Of a stretch of 61,848 nt of DNA, positions 1 through 8,193 are shown piece after piece. The position numbers and the translations under genes are program-made. Location of the stretch: the NCBI GenBank assembly GCA_029259415.1, contig JAPDIW010000036.1:1-61848 (forward strand), in the 5' to 3' direction. The stretch's first letter is position 1. The number at the start of each line of letters is the position of its first letter. The notes beneath the pieces are model-generated. The model saw nothing but the letters and a program-made list of their open reading frames with translations, ran no database searches and was not told the origin of the DNA. Source of the DNA: Archaeoglobi archaeon (GTDB taxonomy: Archaea > Halobacteriota > Archaeoglobi > Archaeoglobales > Archaeoglobaceae).

Positions 1-435
1 CTCGAAACAAGAAAGAGGTATGTGAATGAAGTTAAAGGGATTCTGCTGAGACTTAAGAACTCTCTTGATAAGCCAGATCTAAAGAGCAGAATTAAGAAGG
101 CAGAGAAGGCTCTGAGTGAATTTGCTGAGGAGATGGAATCGAAAGGCTACTGGAGGGTTTCTAAGTTCTTCAAAAGGCATATGAAGAGTATTCTTTTGTT
201 TGCCTACAGGAGGCTTGAAGGGATAAGCATTCCCTGGCACAACAACTGGATGGAGAGGTTAATGGGCGAGATAGCGAAGAGGATGAAGAATAAATGGATG
301 TCTTGGAGTGTTAGAGGTGCCAGAAATCTGCTGAATTTGCTGCTGAGAAGGTATGCTGAGAGGGAGAGGTATGAGTCGTTTATTGGGAAGTTGGTTGGTA
401 AGGGTTATATGGTGGAGGTGAAATTCCAAGTATGA
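1..435 (+). CDS. Transposase, C-terminal part (cut by window edge)
   Basis: The frame is open from the first base, so the gene starts outside the window; the first possible internal start is the GTG at 22. The visible residues are rich in Lys and Arg. They contain a segment IPWHNNWMERLMGEIAKRMK followed by SWSVRGARNLL, which looks like the region around the last catalytic Glu of DDE transposases (Asn-x-x-x-Glu-Arg, then a basic helix). No terminal inverted repeat is obvious before the tRNA-Arg gene that begins 47 bases downstream. I cannot name the IS family with confidence. It could be a full element extending to the left or a fragment. Confidence 0.6.
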   Translation, partial: LETRKRYVNEVKGILLRLKNSLDKPDLKSRIKKAEKALSEFAEEMESKGYWRVSKFFKRHMKSILLFAYRRLEGISIPWHNNWMERLMGEIAKRMKNKWMSWSVRGARNLLNLLLRRYAERERYESFIGKLVGKGYMVEVKFQV

Positions 436-481
436 TGAAACAGGGCCAAAATTTTAAATTTCTTTTACTCCTGATTTTAAA

Positions 482-553
482 GCCCCCGTGGGGTAGTGGA
501 TATCCTGGTGGCCTTCGGAGCCACAGACCCGGGTTCGATTCCCGGCGGGGGCA
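482..553 (+). tRNA. tRNA-Arg (anticodon TCG)
   Basis: A complete cloverleaf can be folded by eye. The acceptor stem is GCCCCCG with CGGGGGC. The anticodon stem is GTGGC with GCCAC around the loop CTTCGGA (anticodon TCG). The T arm is CCGGG-TTCGATT-CCCGG, and the discriminator is A at 553. There is no intron and no encoded CCA. It reads CGA and, by wobble, other CGN codons. Confidence 0.95.
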
Positions 554-823
554 TCCGATTTTTTGGTTAAATGCCTTTACATGGCCATTTTCCCTTTTGT
601 GGTCATTTTTCTAGGAAATTATAAATCCCATTCTATAATCCTTATATATGAAAAAAAATACCTTTCTTAAAAGGTATGAGTAACGAGACAAGGACACAGA
701 TCGTTTCTAAAGCTAATTGAAAATTTGATGGGAGTTGGGCAGACTTCCGGATCTGAAGGATTTCAAAAGCCATATATCCTCAAAAACTCTTTTGGAAAGA
801 TGGGTTTAGTCGTGTCTATTTTT

Positions 824-840
824 CGCGAAATTCTTAAATA
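824..840 (+). promoter_or_regulatory. Archaeal BRE/TATA promoter
   Basis: CGCGAAA followed directly by TTCTTAAATA is a good BRE plus TATA box. It lies about 25 bases before the small reading frame at 864, the usual archaeal spacing to a start site at about 862. This is why that tiny frame is taken seriously. Confidence 0.5.
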
Positions 841-863
841 GTTTTTTGAGGAGAATATAAACA

Positions 864-950
864 ATGGATCTGCTTTCGATGCTTATAGCAATACCACAAT
901 TCATTGTTGCTTTGCTCCAGTTAATTGACATTATTAAAAAAATTGAGTAA
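864..950 (+). CDS. Tiny hydrophobic peptide (28 aa)
   Basis: The reading frame encodes a 28-residue peptide beginning MDLLSMLIAIPQFIVALL and ending with a short charged tail (KKIE). It is essentially one membrane helix. GAGGAG at 849-854 is placed well as a ribosome binding site, and a BRE/TATA box lies just upstream. I do not recognise a family. One-helix peptides of this kind are sometimes type I-like toxins or small membrane-protein regulators, but nothing here shows function. It is the only gene-like object in the stretch 554-1103; the rest is AT-rich and otherwise empty to the eye. Confidence 0.35.
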   Translation: MDLLSMLIAIPQFIVALLQLIDIIKKIE

Positions 951-1103
951 ACCACAACGATAATAAGCCTTGACCCATAAACTTAAGTATACTAACATTT
1001 TGTTACTAAGCAAATTTATTTACATAAACCACGTGATTCTACGTTTCCAAACTTCAAAATACAACCCACAAAAATTTTTTATTAATACCACCAATTCTGG
1101 AAC

Positions 1104-2447
1104 ATGAAAACGTTGATACTTGCAGGTGGTAAGGGGACTAGGCTCTGGCCTCTTAGTAGAGAACTCATGCCGAAGCAGTTCATCAAGCTCTTCTCCGAAT
1201 CTCTATTTCAGAAAACAGTTAGAAGGGCTCTTTATCACTCTTCACCTGATGAGGTTTATGTGATTACTAATAAAGAGTACCGCTTCAGGGTTCTAGATGA
1301 TCTGGAGGATCTGGGCGTAAAACTACCGGAAGAGAACGTGATTCTGGAGCCTGAAGCAAAGAACACACTTCCTGCTATCTGTCTCGGCATTAAAGTCGCG
1401 GGAGATGGGAAGTTTGCGGTGTTGCCATCGGACCACCTCATTGAGGCAGATGAAGAATACCTGAGAGCTTTCAGGATTGCTGAGAAGCTCTCCGACAGCC
1501 ACCTCATAACCTTCGGTATCACCCCCACAAAACCACACACGGGTTACGGATACATCAAGCCGGGAAAAAAGCTCGATGGCGGCTTTGAGGTTGAGCAGTT
1601 CAAGGAGAAACCTTCAGCGGAGCTTGCTGAGGAGTACGTCTCAAAAGGCTACTTCTGGAACAGCGGGATGTTTGTCTTCGACTCCAAAATATTCGTAGAA
1701 GAGGTGGAAAAGCACGCTCCCGAATTCATGAAAGTGTTTGAAGAGGGTGAGAAAGCATACGGGCACGTTCCAGAAGCTTCAATTGACTACGCAATTCTCG
1801 AGAAGTCTGAGAGGGTTGCTGTGGTGCCGATCAACACCTTCTGGAGCGACCTCGGGAACTTCGACTCGATTTATGAGGTGATGGAGAAGGACGATGAGGG
1901 GAATGCAATCAAGAGCGACGACTGCATCGCAATCGATTCTAAAAACAACCTCGCAATCACCCAGCGCCTCACGGCCTTGATAGGCGTGGAGGATTCCATT
2001 ATCATTGACACCGATGACGCACTACTAATTGCTAAAAGAGGAGAGGCGGAGAAAGTCAGAGAGGTATACAAACTGCTGGCAGAGAGGAATGACAAGGTGG
2101 TTGAAGTCCACAGAACCGCCTACAGGCCATGGGGATTCTATACAGTGCTTGAGGAGAACACGGGCTACAAGATAAAAAGGATAACCGTGAAGCCGGGAAA
2201 GAGGCTCAGCCTGCAGAGGCACTACCACAGGAGCGAGCACTGGGTTGTGGTGAAGGGAACTGCGAGAATAATAGTGGATGGTAAAGAGGTTCTGCTTAGA
2301 AGCGGGGAGAGCACCTTCGTCCCTGCGGGGGCGATTCACAGAATCGAGAACCCCGGAAAAGTTCCTCTCGAAGTTATAGAGATACAGATAGGGGAATATC
2401 TTGAGGAAGACGATATAGAGAGGTTCGAGGACGATTTTGGAAGGTGA
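1104..2447 (+). CDS. manC: Mannose-1-phosphate guanylyltransferase / mannose-6-phosphate isomerase
   Basis: This 447-residue protein makes GDP-mannose from mannose 1-phosphate and GTP, and by family also interconverts fructose and mannose 6-phosphates. The product is used for glycosylation and surface polysaccharide. The N-terminal nucleotidyltransferase domain shows the signature LAGGKGTRLWPLSRE (about residues 5-20) followed by PKQF. A hinge leads to a C-terminal cupin domain (from about residue 340) with RPWGFY, PGKRLSLQRHYHRSEHW and a PAGAIHRI motif that binds the isomerase metal. Length matches the bifunctional type II family. The ATG at 1104 is the only start before the signature. It stands alone, with no operon partner. 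Confidence 0.93.
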   Translation: MKTLILAGGKGTRLWPLSRELMPKQFIKLFSESLFQKTVRRALYHSSPDEVYVITNKEYRFRVLDDLEDLGVKLPEENVILEPEAKNTLPAICLGIKVAGDGKFAVLPSDHLIEADEEYLRAFRIAEKLSDSHLITFGITPTKPHTGYGYIKPGKKLDGGFEVEQFKEKPSAELAEEYVSKGYFWNSGMFVFDSKIFVEEVEKHAPEFMKVFEEGEKAYGHVPEASIDYAILEKSERVAVVPINTFWSDLGNFDSIYEVMEKDDEGNAIKSDDCIAIDSKNNLAITQRLTALIGVEDSIIIDTDDALLIAKRGEAEKVREVYKLLAERNDKVVEVHRTAYRPWGFYTVLEENTGYKIKRITVKPGKRLSLQRHYHRSEHWVVVKGTARIIVDGKEVLLRSGESTFVPAGAIHRIENPGKVPLEVIEIQIGEYLEEDDIERFEDDFGR

Positions 2448-2561
2448 TGGTGGGTTTATTTCAGCTTCCCATTACTCTTAAAGTGAAAATTTTTCACCTT
2501 TCAGCAGGCTGAATCGAAAGTGTTATATACCCGTTATGGTTATAATAATAATGCTAATGCC

Positions 2562-2579
2562 GGGCCACTCAGGTGGTCC
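2562..2579 (+). promoter_or_regulatory. Stem-loop in the pilin 5' leader
   Basis: GGGCCAC, loop TCAG, GTGGTCC forms a 7-bp stem with one G-T pair, 21 bases before the pilin start. A TATA-like TTATATA lies at about 2523-2529. The hairpin ends just before the AGGAGGTG ribosome binding site, so it could affect translation or mRNA stability. That is inference. Confidence 0.35.
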
Positions 2580-2600
2580 AGAAGTGCAGGAGGTGGTTAG

Positions 2601-2966
2601 ATGGTAAGGAGAATGGATGAGAAAGGTGTGTCGCCAGTGATCGGCGTTATACTGATGGTGGCAATAACCGTTATACTGGCGGCGGTTATAGCGAGCTTTG
2701 TGTTCGGGTTGGGTTCAAACGTTCCGCAGCAGAAGACTCCGGGTGTTTTAGCTGAGAGGGTTGACAGCGATACTGTTAAGTTTACGCTGACTAGCTGGGG
2801 CGGAGCAAGTAATATTACAGCCTGTGAATTTAACGGTACATCTTGTACCGACGGCACGTTCACCGACATAGGTGATACAATAGAATGTGATGCAACTTAT
2901 GGCTCACATACTTTGGTCTGCATGGTCGATGGTGTAAAACAGATTGTCTGGAAAGGATCGATTTAA
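2601..2966 (+). CDS. Type IV pilin-like protein (archaeal pilin N-terminus)
   Basis: This 121-residue secreted protein has a short basic leader (MVRRMDEKG) ending just before VSPVIGVILMVAITVILAAVI. That is the class III signal and hydrophobic helix of archaeal pilins, cut by a prepilin peptidase so the helix packs into a pilus core. The C-terminal 80 residues are beta-rich with four cysteines (CEFNGTSC, ECDA, VCMV) that could form two disulfides. AGGAGGTGG at 2589-2597 supports the start at 2601; Met5 at 2613 is an alternative. No pilus assembly ATPase is nearby, so it is a solitary pilin that would use machinery encoded elsewhere. Confidence 0.85.
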   Translation: MVRRMDEKGVSPVIGVILMVAITVILAAVIASFVFGLGSNVPQQKTPGVLAERVDSDTVKFTLTSWGGASNITACEFNGTSCTDGTFTDIGDTIECDATYGSHTLVCMVDGVKQIVWKGSI

Positions 2967-3046
2967 TATTGAGATTTTAACTATTTTTTAATTTAGACCT
3001 TTCTAGTTGAAATCCGGTGACTTTTTGCCCAAAGGCTCTTACGAAG

Positions 3047-3118
3047 TCGCCTCGTCTAAACATCTCCCAAACCCACAACCAGCGAAACCTATTTCTATTT
3101 CCAGACAGAACATAAAAC
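3047..3118 (+). repeat. Conserved toxin-antitoxin leader, copy 1
   Basis: A segment of about 70 bases with CTCGTCTAAACATCTCCCAA, then CGAAACCTATTTCTATTT, ending at the antitoxin ATG. CGAAA plus the following AT-rich block is a likely BRE/TATA promoter. Close copies precede the antitoxins at 6640, 8922 and 9609, showing that promoter and gene were duplicated together. Confidence 0.7.
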
Positions 3119-3313
3119 ATGCCAAAGATAATCGAAGCCGTTTACGAGAACGGAGTGTTCAAACCTCTCCAGAAGGTTGATCTGAAGGAGGGGGAGAGAG
3201 TAAAACTAAAGGTTGAAGAGATGAGCGTAGTTGACTGTGTATTCGGAATATTAAAGGGAAAGGATACGTTAAAAGCTCTGAGGGAGCTTGAAGATGAGTG
3301 GGGTTTTTGTTGA
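3119..3313 (+). CDS. DUF104 (VapB-type) antitoxin
   Basis: A 64-residue protein of the archaeal DUF104 family, paired with the overlapping PIN toxin. The N-terminal half is the conserved beta-barrel-like core: [17 protein letters not shown], then [16 protein letters not shown]. The C-terminal half (from about residue 36) differs from the sister antitoxins of this array and should be the toxin-binding tail. By family it would neutralise the toxin and repress its own promoter. It overlaps the toxin by about 20 bases, implying translational coupling. Confidence 0.88.
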   Translation: MPKIIEAVYENGVFKPLQKVDLKEGERVKLKVEEMSVVDCVFGILKGKDTLKALRELEDEWGFC

Positions 3314-3725
3314 TTCTTCAGTGTTCTTAAAAATTCTTGAAGGGGACGAAACGGCGAAGAAATTGTTTGTATCTCTTTATCAAAAGGAAAAGCTTTATCG
3401 CAATGCCATCGTATACAGCGAGGTCATATACGTTTGGATTAAGCTTGTAACCGGCAAGAAAAGCTTTGAATTGAAGAAAATGCCCGATAGCGTTAGGGAG
3501 ATATGTTCGGAAATCGGAAATATAAAGGCATTTCTGGACTTGGCCAAATCTTTGCCGTTATCTGCAGAAATCGAAGATCTTGCTGAAGAGATGATACAAA
3601 AATATGGTCTCCTACCAAACGATGCTTTAATAGCAGCAACATGCAAACACTACGGCATCAGAAAGATAGCAACCTTCGATGAAGACTTTAAGCGTGTAGA
3701 TTTTCTCGAAGTTGTTGAGATTTAG
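3294..3725 (+). CDS. PIN-domain (VapC-type) toxin
   Basis: A PIN-domain ribonuclease of about 143 residues. The first acidic motif is in [12 protein letters not shown], a middle Glu is in YSEVIYVW, and the last acidic cluster is in [12 protein letters not shown] followed by ATFDEDF. These Asp and Glu residues bind the catalytic metal. ATG 3294 is chosen; TTG 3288 is possible. The last ~38 residues are almost identical to the toxins ending at 4660, 7267 and 10249, while the middle is different. Free toxin would cleave RNA and stop growth; the DUF104 partner upstream should block it. Confidence 0.88.
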   Translation: MSGVFVDSSVFLKILEGDETAKKLFVSLYQKEKLYRNAIVYSEVIYVWIKLVTGKKSFELKKMPDSVREICSEIGNIKAFLDLAKSLPLSAEIEDLAEEMIQKYGLLPNDALIAATCKHYGIRKIATFDEDFKRVDFLEVVEI

Positions 3726-3744
3726 ACTTGCTCAACATTCTCAT

Positions 3745-3838
3745 CTCCGACAGAACCCTTAGCTACTTCAGCCCCTACGACATCCACTTCTGCCTGCCCC
3801 TGCTGGATCGGCTTATCGGTTTTCCGATCTGGCTGAAA
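3745..3838. repeat. Array repeat, copy A
   Basis: A segment of about 95 bases starting CTCCGACAGAACCC and ending CTGGCTGAAA. Related copies sit at 6439, 7285, 7976, 9403 and 10259, usually just after a toxin gene. No start, stop or RNA fold explains it. It may be the remains of a gene carried with each cassette. Confidence 0.65.
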
Positions 3839-4002
3839 TCTCTGCAATTTTAAACCTTTAAACCAAAACCCAACAGCTCAACGAAAACTTTTTAACTGAG
3901 TTTTCTACTGCACGTCAAAATCGCTTAGCCGTGAGTGGTTTTAGACCTTGTAAGAACTTGGTTTCCCGAAACTTATTTTTAATCTCAGGTTTACAAAACA
4001 AT

Positions 4003-4227
4003 ATGTCAAAGGTTATCGATGTGGTTTACGAAAACGGTGTGTTCAAGCCTCTCGGAAAAGTAAACTTGCCGGAAAAGGTGAAACTGAAAATCAAAATTGA
4101 GGAAAGTGGAATCGTTACCGAAGATTTTCTCCAGGAGCTAAGAAAAAAACTTGCGAAGCTACCAAAATCGAAAGTGGATTTGAGAAAACTTGATGAGATA
4201 TACTATGAGGGAAAACTGCTTCGTTGA
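4003..4227 (+). CDS. DUF104 (VapB-type) antitoxin, divergent
   Basis: A 74-residue member of the DUF104 family that is more diverged than its neighbours: [20 protein letters not shown] then PEKVKLKIKIEESG. The start at 4003 is chosen because it matches the family's first residue; a longer frame from 3931 has no family support. The tail is basic (LRKKLAKLPKSK) and reads into the toxin gene, overlapping its start. It lacks the strongly conserved leader seen upstream of other copies, so it may be an older member of the array. Confidence 0.85.
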   Translation: MSKVIDVVYENGVFKPLGKVNLPEKVKLKIKIEESGIVTEDFLQELRKKLAKLPKSKVDLRKLDEIYYEGKLLR

Positions 4228-4660
4228 CACGTCGACAATTCTCAAAGTCATAATTGAGAATGAAGTGGAGCTTCTGGAGGGACTGAGTAAGTACGTTTTG
4301 CACACGTCAACCAATGTTTTGGAGGAGGCAAGTTTCAAGATTATCGTTGCCAGCGTCTTAGGAGAGCTGAATGTTGAAAGAACTAATTTTTTCAAAATTA
4401 AAGAGGAGTTTGAAAGAGGCATCGCTGAGAAAATTATAATTGACAGGCTGCATGTTCTGAACTTTCTAAAGAGTAGATTCGTTGTTCTGCCGGTGGATGA
4501 CACTATTTTCGATCTTTCAAAAGAGATCGTAGAGAAATACAAGCTTCTCCCAAACGACGCCTTAATAGCAGCAACCTGCAAGCACTACAGCATAAAGAAG
4601 ATAGCAACATTCGATGATGACTTTAAGCGGGTGAATTTTCTTGAAGTGGTTGAGGTTTAG
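4205..4660 (+). CDS. PIN-domain (VapC-type) toxin
   Basis: A toxin of about 151 residues starting MRENCFVDTSTILKVI; further in-frame ATGs lie at 4190 and 4193. The first Asp is in FVDTS, a Glu in NVLEEASF, and the last acidic cluster in [12 protein letters not shown] and ATFDDDF. The C-terminal 38 residues are near-identical to those of the toxins at 3294, 6812 and 9785, but the first ~110 residues are unrelated by eye beyond the PIN motifs. It overlaps its antitoxin by about 23 bases. Confidence 0.87.
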   Translation: MRENCFVDTSTILKVIIENEVELLEGLSKYVLHTSTNVLEEASFKIIVASVLGELNVERTNFFKIKEEFERGIAEKIIIDRLHVLNFLKSRFVVLPVDDTIFDLSKEIVEKYKLLPNDALIAATCKHYSIKKIATFDDDFKRVNFLEVVEV

Positions 4661-4741
4661 ATTTTCCTGTTGTTAACCCTACAATGCTTCTATCCAGCCA
4701 CAGTGTTTGTTGAACTTCTGATCTATCCAAAAACTGAAAAC

Positions 4742-5476
4742 TCAAGCAAACACCCTCTCCTCAAGCTTCCTAACTCTCCTCACCAAATCTTCTATGATCT
4801 CCTGCCTCGATCTCAACGCCACGATCTCCGCCTTCAGCTCTCCAAGTTCTCTCGTGTTCTCCCCCAGTCTTGTGGACAGGATGTCTATCCTTTTATTTGT
4901 TTCGTCTATTCTTATAGTTAGCTCTCCCCTTACACTGTCTATCCTTGCAATCAGATCCTCTCTTACGTCGTCTATCCTCTCAGTCAGTTCTCCCCTTACG
5001 CCATCAATTCTCTTATTCGTCTCATCAATCTTAGTACTCAACTCTTCTCTCACGCTGTCTATTCTCTTGTTTGTTTCGTCTATCCTTGCCGTTAACTCCT
5101 CTCTCACGTCATCAATCCTCCTGTTTGTCTCATCCACTCTTGCCGTTAGCTCCTCTCTAACAGAATCAATCCTATTGTTTGTTTCATCAATCCTTGCAGT
5201 TAACTCTTCTCTCACAGCATCAATTCTCACACTCAGCTCTTCTCTAACCGCATCAATCTTCGCATCCAAGCTGTCCATTCTCCTTTCCAGATCCATCCTC
5301 CTCTCCAAACCATCCATCCTTCTCTCGATGGAATCCAGCCTCTTGTTCATTGTATCAAGGGCAACCCTGAAACCCTCCAACTGCCCCCTGACCTCCGCCT
5401 TGAACTCCCTGAACTCATCCCTTATCGACCCAACAACGAGATCCCTGACCTTCTCTGCTACTTGCTGTGCATCCAT
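4742..5476 (-). CDS. Long coiled-coil protein with 18-residue repeats
   Basis: This 244-residue protein is almost entirely coiled coil. An N-terminal helix (MDAQQVAEKVRDLVVG) is followed by FREFKAEVRGQLEGF. Then come about eight units close to EELTARIDETNKRIDDVR, 18 residues each (7 + 11 periodicity). The C-terminal cap is LRSRQEIIEDLVRRVRKLEE. A shorter paralog with the same ends lies at 8194-8736. There are no membrane segments or catalytic motifs. It lies opposite in strand to the toxin-antitoxin genes around it. The function is unknown; a scaffold or multimerising role is inference. Confidence 0.8.
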   Translation of the reverse strand: MDAQQVAEKVRDLVVGSIRDEFREFKAEVRGQLEGFRVALDTMNKRLDSIERRMDGLERRMDLERRMDSLDAKIDAVREELSVRIDAVREELTARIDETNNRIDSVREELTARVDETNRRIDDVREELTARIDETNKRIDSVREELSTKIDETNKRIDGVRGELTERIDDVREDLIARIDSVRGELTIRIDETNKRIDILSTRLGENTRELGELKAEIVALRSRQEIIEDLVRRVRKLEERVFA

Positions 5477-5630
5477 ACTCTTAGTTTTTGAGGATTCTAT
5501 TTATTGGTTTCGGGTGTGTTGACTTTCAGTTGTTAGTACTATCCTTATAAGCTGAAGGGTTTGTATTAAGTTTCGTAAAATCACAGCCTGCCAGCGAAAC
5601 CCTTTTCTGTGTCTAAACTCAATTACAAAC

Positions 5631-5816
5631 ATGCCTAAGATCATAGAAGCCGTATACGAGAACGGAGTGTTTAAACCCCTTGAAAAAGTTAACCTGAAGG
5701 AGGGAGAGAAAATTAAGTTAAGATTAGAAGAGGAAGGGATAGCAGACATCATCAAGAGATATGGCAGAAAAGTAAACCACGATGCCTTAGGAGAATTTCT
5801 TAAGGAGAGGAGATGA
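5631..5816 (+). CDS. DUF104 (VapB-type) antitoxin
   Basis: A 61-residue DUF104 protein: [34 protein letters not shown], then a basic tail [22 protein letters not shown] that should wrap the toxin. Its stop overlaps the toxin start in an ATGA, so the two are translationally coupled. The pair is closely related to the damaged cassette at 8922-9198, which keeps the antitoxin but only the end of the toxin. Confidence 0.88.
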   Translation: MPKIIEAVYENGVFKPLEKVNLKEGEKIKLRLEEEGIADIIKRYGRKVNHDALGEFLKERR

Positions 5817-6250
5817 CTGTTGTTGACACCTCTGTGTTCGTTGATGCACTGTTCAGATTCAATGAAGAGAGATCTTCAGTAGCGGGAAGTGTGTTTGAAG
5901 TTTTACAGGAGCATAGAATTACGATTTTAGAGCCGGAAGTATTCAAAATAGAACTAATTGGGCAACTTGTCAGGAGGATGCCAAAACAGGAAGCAATCAC
6001 ATTATACGAAGAGATCGTAGACAGGATAAATTTTGTCGAATTTAAAGTTCTGAACGAAATAGCATTTTCAGTATGTTTTGAAACTGGATGTAGAGCAATT
6101 GATTCATATTTCATCGCAGCGGCAAAATTGACAAACTCAATTCTCGTAACTAACGACAAATTTATGGTTGAGAACGCTAAAAAGGTTGGAACTAAGGCAT
6201 ATTATCTTATAGAAGAATTTAACGATCTGATGGAGACGTTTCCGGAATAA
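5813..6250 (+). CDS. PIN-domain (VapC-type) toxin, second lineage
   Basis: A 145-residue PIN ribonuclease. The first Asp is in [13 protein letters not shown], a Glu in [12 protein letters not shown], and the last acidic residues in [14 protein letters not shown] and LVTNDKFM. Unlike the other toxins of the array it does not end in the shared [12 protein letters not shown] block, so it is a distinct PIN lineage with a similar antitoxin core. The start is fixed by the ATGA overlap with the antitoxin. A fragment of a near copy survives at 9062-9198. Confidence 0.88.
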   Translation: MTVVDTSVFVDALFRFNEERSSVAGSVFEVLQEHRITILEPEVFKIELIGQLVRRMPKQEAITLYEEIVDRINFVEFKVLNEIAFSVCFETGCRAIDSYFIAAAKLTNSILVTNDKFMVENAKKVGTKAYYLIEEFNDLMETFPE

Positions 6251-6520
6251 AGTCAAAATGGGGACTTCTACCTTCTCCTGTCTTAACAACCCCAGTTCTG
6301 GTGTGGATCACTTCTCCAACCTGATTTACCTCTCTGATACTCTCCGAGCCTTATCGCTTCCTCTCGCATTCTCCTGACCGGTTGAGCAATGCAAATGCAG
6401 ACGTTCTCTCCCTCAATCCTGCCCGTCATCCTCCTACCCTCCGACAGAACCCTCGGCCACTTCAGCCCCTACGACATCCACTTCTGCCTGCCCCTCCTCA
6501 ACCGGCTTATCGAGCTTCTT
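6251..6520. repeat. Duplicated intergenic segment (copy 1), probable gene remnant
   Basis: This stretch after the toxin matches 9199-9490 closely, including CTTAACAACCCC, TGGTGTGGATCACTTCTCC and the array repeat (here 6439-6532). On the minus strand the second copy keeps a short open stretch reading EYQRGVSQVGEVIHTRVG, while this copy is frameshifted. That suggests a decayed small gene rather than random spacer. I cannot identify the family. Confidence 0.5.
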
Positions 6521-6639
6521 GTCTGGCTGAAAGGTGTGATTTTTGCGTTAAGGCTTCTTAGGTTAAAGTCACCTCGTCTGAACATCTCCCAAACCCAAAA
6601 CCAACGAAATCTATTTCTATTTACGAAAGAACTTAAACT
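6521..6639 (+). repeat. Conserved toxin-antitoxin leader, copy 2
   Basis: Starting at the end of the array repeat (TCTGGCTGAAAGGTGTGA), this ~119-base block runs through CATCTCCCAAACCC and CTATTTCTATTTAC to the antitoxin ATG. It is nearly identical to 8812-8921. It should hold the promoter of the pair. Confidence 0.7.
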
Positions 6640-6840
6640 ATGCCAAAGATAATCGAGGCTGTTTACGAGAATGGTGTGTTCAAACCCCTCCAGAAGGTTA
6701 ACCTCAAGGAGGGGGAGAAAGTCAGACTCGTGGTTAGGGAGAACGTAGACAATTTAAGGGGAAAATACGGAAGAAGAAAAGTCGATATGATGAAACTTAG
6801 GGACGAGGTTCATGACAGAAGAGACCATTTTTCTCGATAG
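6640..6840 (+). CDS. DUF104 (VapB-type) antitoxin
   Basis: A 66-residue DUF104 protein with the invariant core [20 protein letters not shown] and [10 protein letters not shown], then a unique tail [27 protein letters not shown]. The tail overlaps the start of the toxin by 29 bases. The core is almost residue-for-residue that of the antitoxins at 3119 and 9609; only the tail differs, as expected if each tail is matched to its own toxin. Confidence 0.88.
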   Translation: MPKIIEAVYENGVFKPLQKVNLKEGEKVRLVVRENVDNLRGKYGRRKVDMMKLRDEVHDRRDHFSR

Positions 6841-7267
6841 CTCTGCATTCATAGCTTTTTTCGTAAATGGAATTGATGTATTCAGAAATCTCGGAAACTG
6901 TAGACTTGTAACATCCACAAACGTAGTTGAAGAGGTTGCGTACATCCTCGTAAAAGAGAGTGCTAAGGAGAGAACGAATATCGAGAAACACTATGACCTG
7001 CTTCATTTTCTCCGAAGTAACTCTGATCTCGTATCAAAAATTTCCCAGGAGGTGACCTCGGATATCTCTACCATTTTAGATGTCTTCGACATAGTCGTGT
7101 TCCCTCCTGCGAGTTTTGCGGAGATGTTCGAGGTTATGACATCCTACGGACTGCTGCCCAACGATGCTTTAATCGCTGCCACCTGCAAGCATTATGACAT
7201 CAAGAAAATAGCAACCTTCGACGATGACTTCAAGAGGGTAGACTTTCTTGAAGTAGTTGAAGTTTGA
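6812..7267 (+). CDS. PIN-domain (VapC-type) toxin
   Basis: A 151-residue PIN ribonuclease: [14 protein letters not shown] carries the first Asp, [13 protein letters not shown] the Glu, and [12 protein letters not shown] with [10 protein letters not shown] the last acidic cluster. The start ATG overlaps the antitoxin. The C-terminal 38 residues belong to the shared block found in three other toxins here. The N-terminal part is its own. Followed by array repeat copy C. Confidence 0.88.
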   Translation: MTEETIFLDSSAFIAFFVNGIDVFRNLGNCRLVTSTNVVEEVAYILVKESAKERTNIEKHYDLLHFLRSNSDLVSKISQEVTSDISTILDVFDIVVFPPASFAEMFEVMTSYGLLPNDALIAATCKHYDIKKIATFDDDFKRVDFLEVVEV

Positions 7268-7284
7268 TTGCCATTAAGTCCAAT

Positions 7285-7376
7285 CTCCGACAGAACCCTC
7301 GGCTACTTCAACCCCTACGACATCCACTCCTCCCTGCTCCTCAACCGGCTCATCGAGCTCCTCGTGTGGCTGAAGA
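7285..7376. repeat. Array repeat, copy C
   Basis: CTCCGACAGAACCCTCGGCT, then CCTACGACATCCACTCC, CCTCAACCGGCTCATCGAGC and GTGTGGCTGAA. This is one of the best-preserved copies of the array repeat, again directly after a toxin stop codon. Confidence 0.65.
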
Positions 7377-7493
7377 GTTAATAATGAGATTACTCAATTG
7401 AAACATGAGCTTTAAATCAAAACCTCCCGGGAAGGTTCTTAAGCTAAATTTTGAAGCAGAAAGATTTTACTACTTTCGTAATCAAACTTCAAT

Positions 7494-7709
7494 ATGAAAT
7501 TTACTATTGTGGTAGAGAGGGATGAGGATGGATACTACGTCGCCAAGGTACCCTCCCTGCCCGGCTGCCATACACAGGCGAAAAGCCTTGACGAGCTAAT
7601 GGAAAGGGTTAAAGAGGCTATTGAACTCTACTTGGATGTTGAGAAGGATGTTGAGGTCGGAGAGTTCGTAGGGGTGCAAGTTATTGAAGTTGAAACCGGT
7701 GAAAGCTGA
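7494..7709 (+). CDS. hicB: HicB-type antitoxin
   Basis: A 71-residue single-domain HicB/UPF0150 protein: MKFTIVVERDEDGYYVAKVP, then LPGCHTQAKSLDELMERVKEA and a strand at the end (VGVQVIEVETG). The GxxxxAxVPxLPGC pattern is the family hallmark. It folds like a degenerate RNase H and neutralises HicA. There is no DNA-binding extension. It overlaps the HicA gene, giving antitoxin-first order. It is a different toxin-antitoxin family sitting within the DUF104-PIN array. Confidence 0.88.
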   Translation: MKFTIVVERDEDGYYVAKVPSLPGCHTQAKSLDELMERVKEAIELYLDVEKDVEVGEFVGVQVIEVETGES

Positions 7710-7914
7710 AAAGGTCATAAAAGTTTTGGTCAAACTTGGATTCACAGTCGTTCGACAGAGAGGTAGTCATGTCATACTGAAACATCCTGACGGTAGAGTT
7801 ACAGTCGTACCTGTTCACCAAGGTGAGGAACTGGGAAGGGGAATTCTTAGGGAAATCATAAAAGATGCGGGAATTGATAAGATCGAGTTTTTAGAGTTGC
7901 TGAAAAAAGTGTAG
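7684..7914 (+). CDS. hicA: HicA-type mRNA interferase toxin
   Basis: A 76-residue HicA/YcfA protein with a double-stranded RNA-binding-like fold. KLGFTVVRQRGSHVILKHPDG contains the catalytic His (GSHVILKH), followed by VVPVHQGEELGRGILREIIKDAG. The length is typical. The start is TTG at 7684 or TTG at 7690; both overlap hicB, so translation is probably coupled. It would cleave mRNA when HicB is lost. Confidence 0.87.
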   Translation: MKLKPVKAEKVIKVLVKLGFTVVRQRGSHVILKHPDGRVTVVPVHQGEELGRGILREIIKDAGIDKIEFLELLKKV

Positions 7915-7975
7915 TTTAAATCGTACGTTCGTTAAACGCAATCATATCCTTGCAAGCATTATGGTTAGACATTTA

Positions 7976-8047
7976 CCGACAGAATTCTTGACTACTTCTC
8001 TCCATACGACATTCGTCTCTGCTTACCCCTCCTCAACCGGCTCATAT
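7976..8047. repeat. Array repeat, copy D (diverged)
   Basis: ACCGACAGAATTCTTGACTA to CCTCAACCGGCTCAT. The most diverged full-length copy, following the HicBA pair. The remaining sequence between 7915 and 8193 shows no gene. Confidence 0.5.
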
Positions 8048-8193
8048 CTTCTGATATCGCTAAAAAACCTGTCCTAATAACATCCTGCAGAACCTATTCC
8101 CAATGCTTTAAGGAAAGGAATAGCTGTTAAGACCTTTTATTTATATGGTTACATGCTTATTCGGACAACTCCCTCGCTAAAAACATGAAAAAC

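Noticed and set aside
432-614. 60-codon frame across tRNA-Arg
   Set aside because: It is only a translation of the tRNA gene and its flanks (the PGGLRSHRPGFDSRRG pattern is the usual tRNA artefact).
4794-5522. 242-codon Ser/Leu-rich frame opposite the coiled-coil gene
   Set aside because: Antisense shadow of the repeat gene at 4742-5476; the repeats keep the other strand open by composition.
6389-6652. 87-codon plus-strand frame with DRTLGHFSPYDIHF
   Set aside because: The frame is not kept in the other copies of the same repeat, which carry frame-breaking indels, and it overlaps the next antitoxin start.
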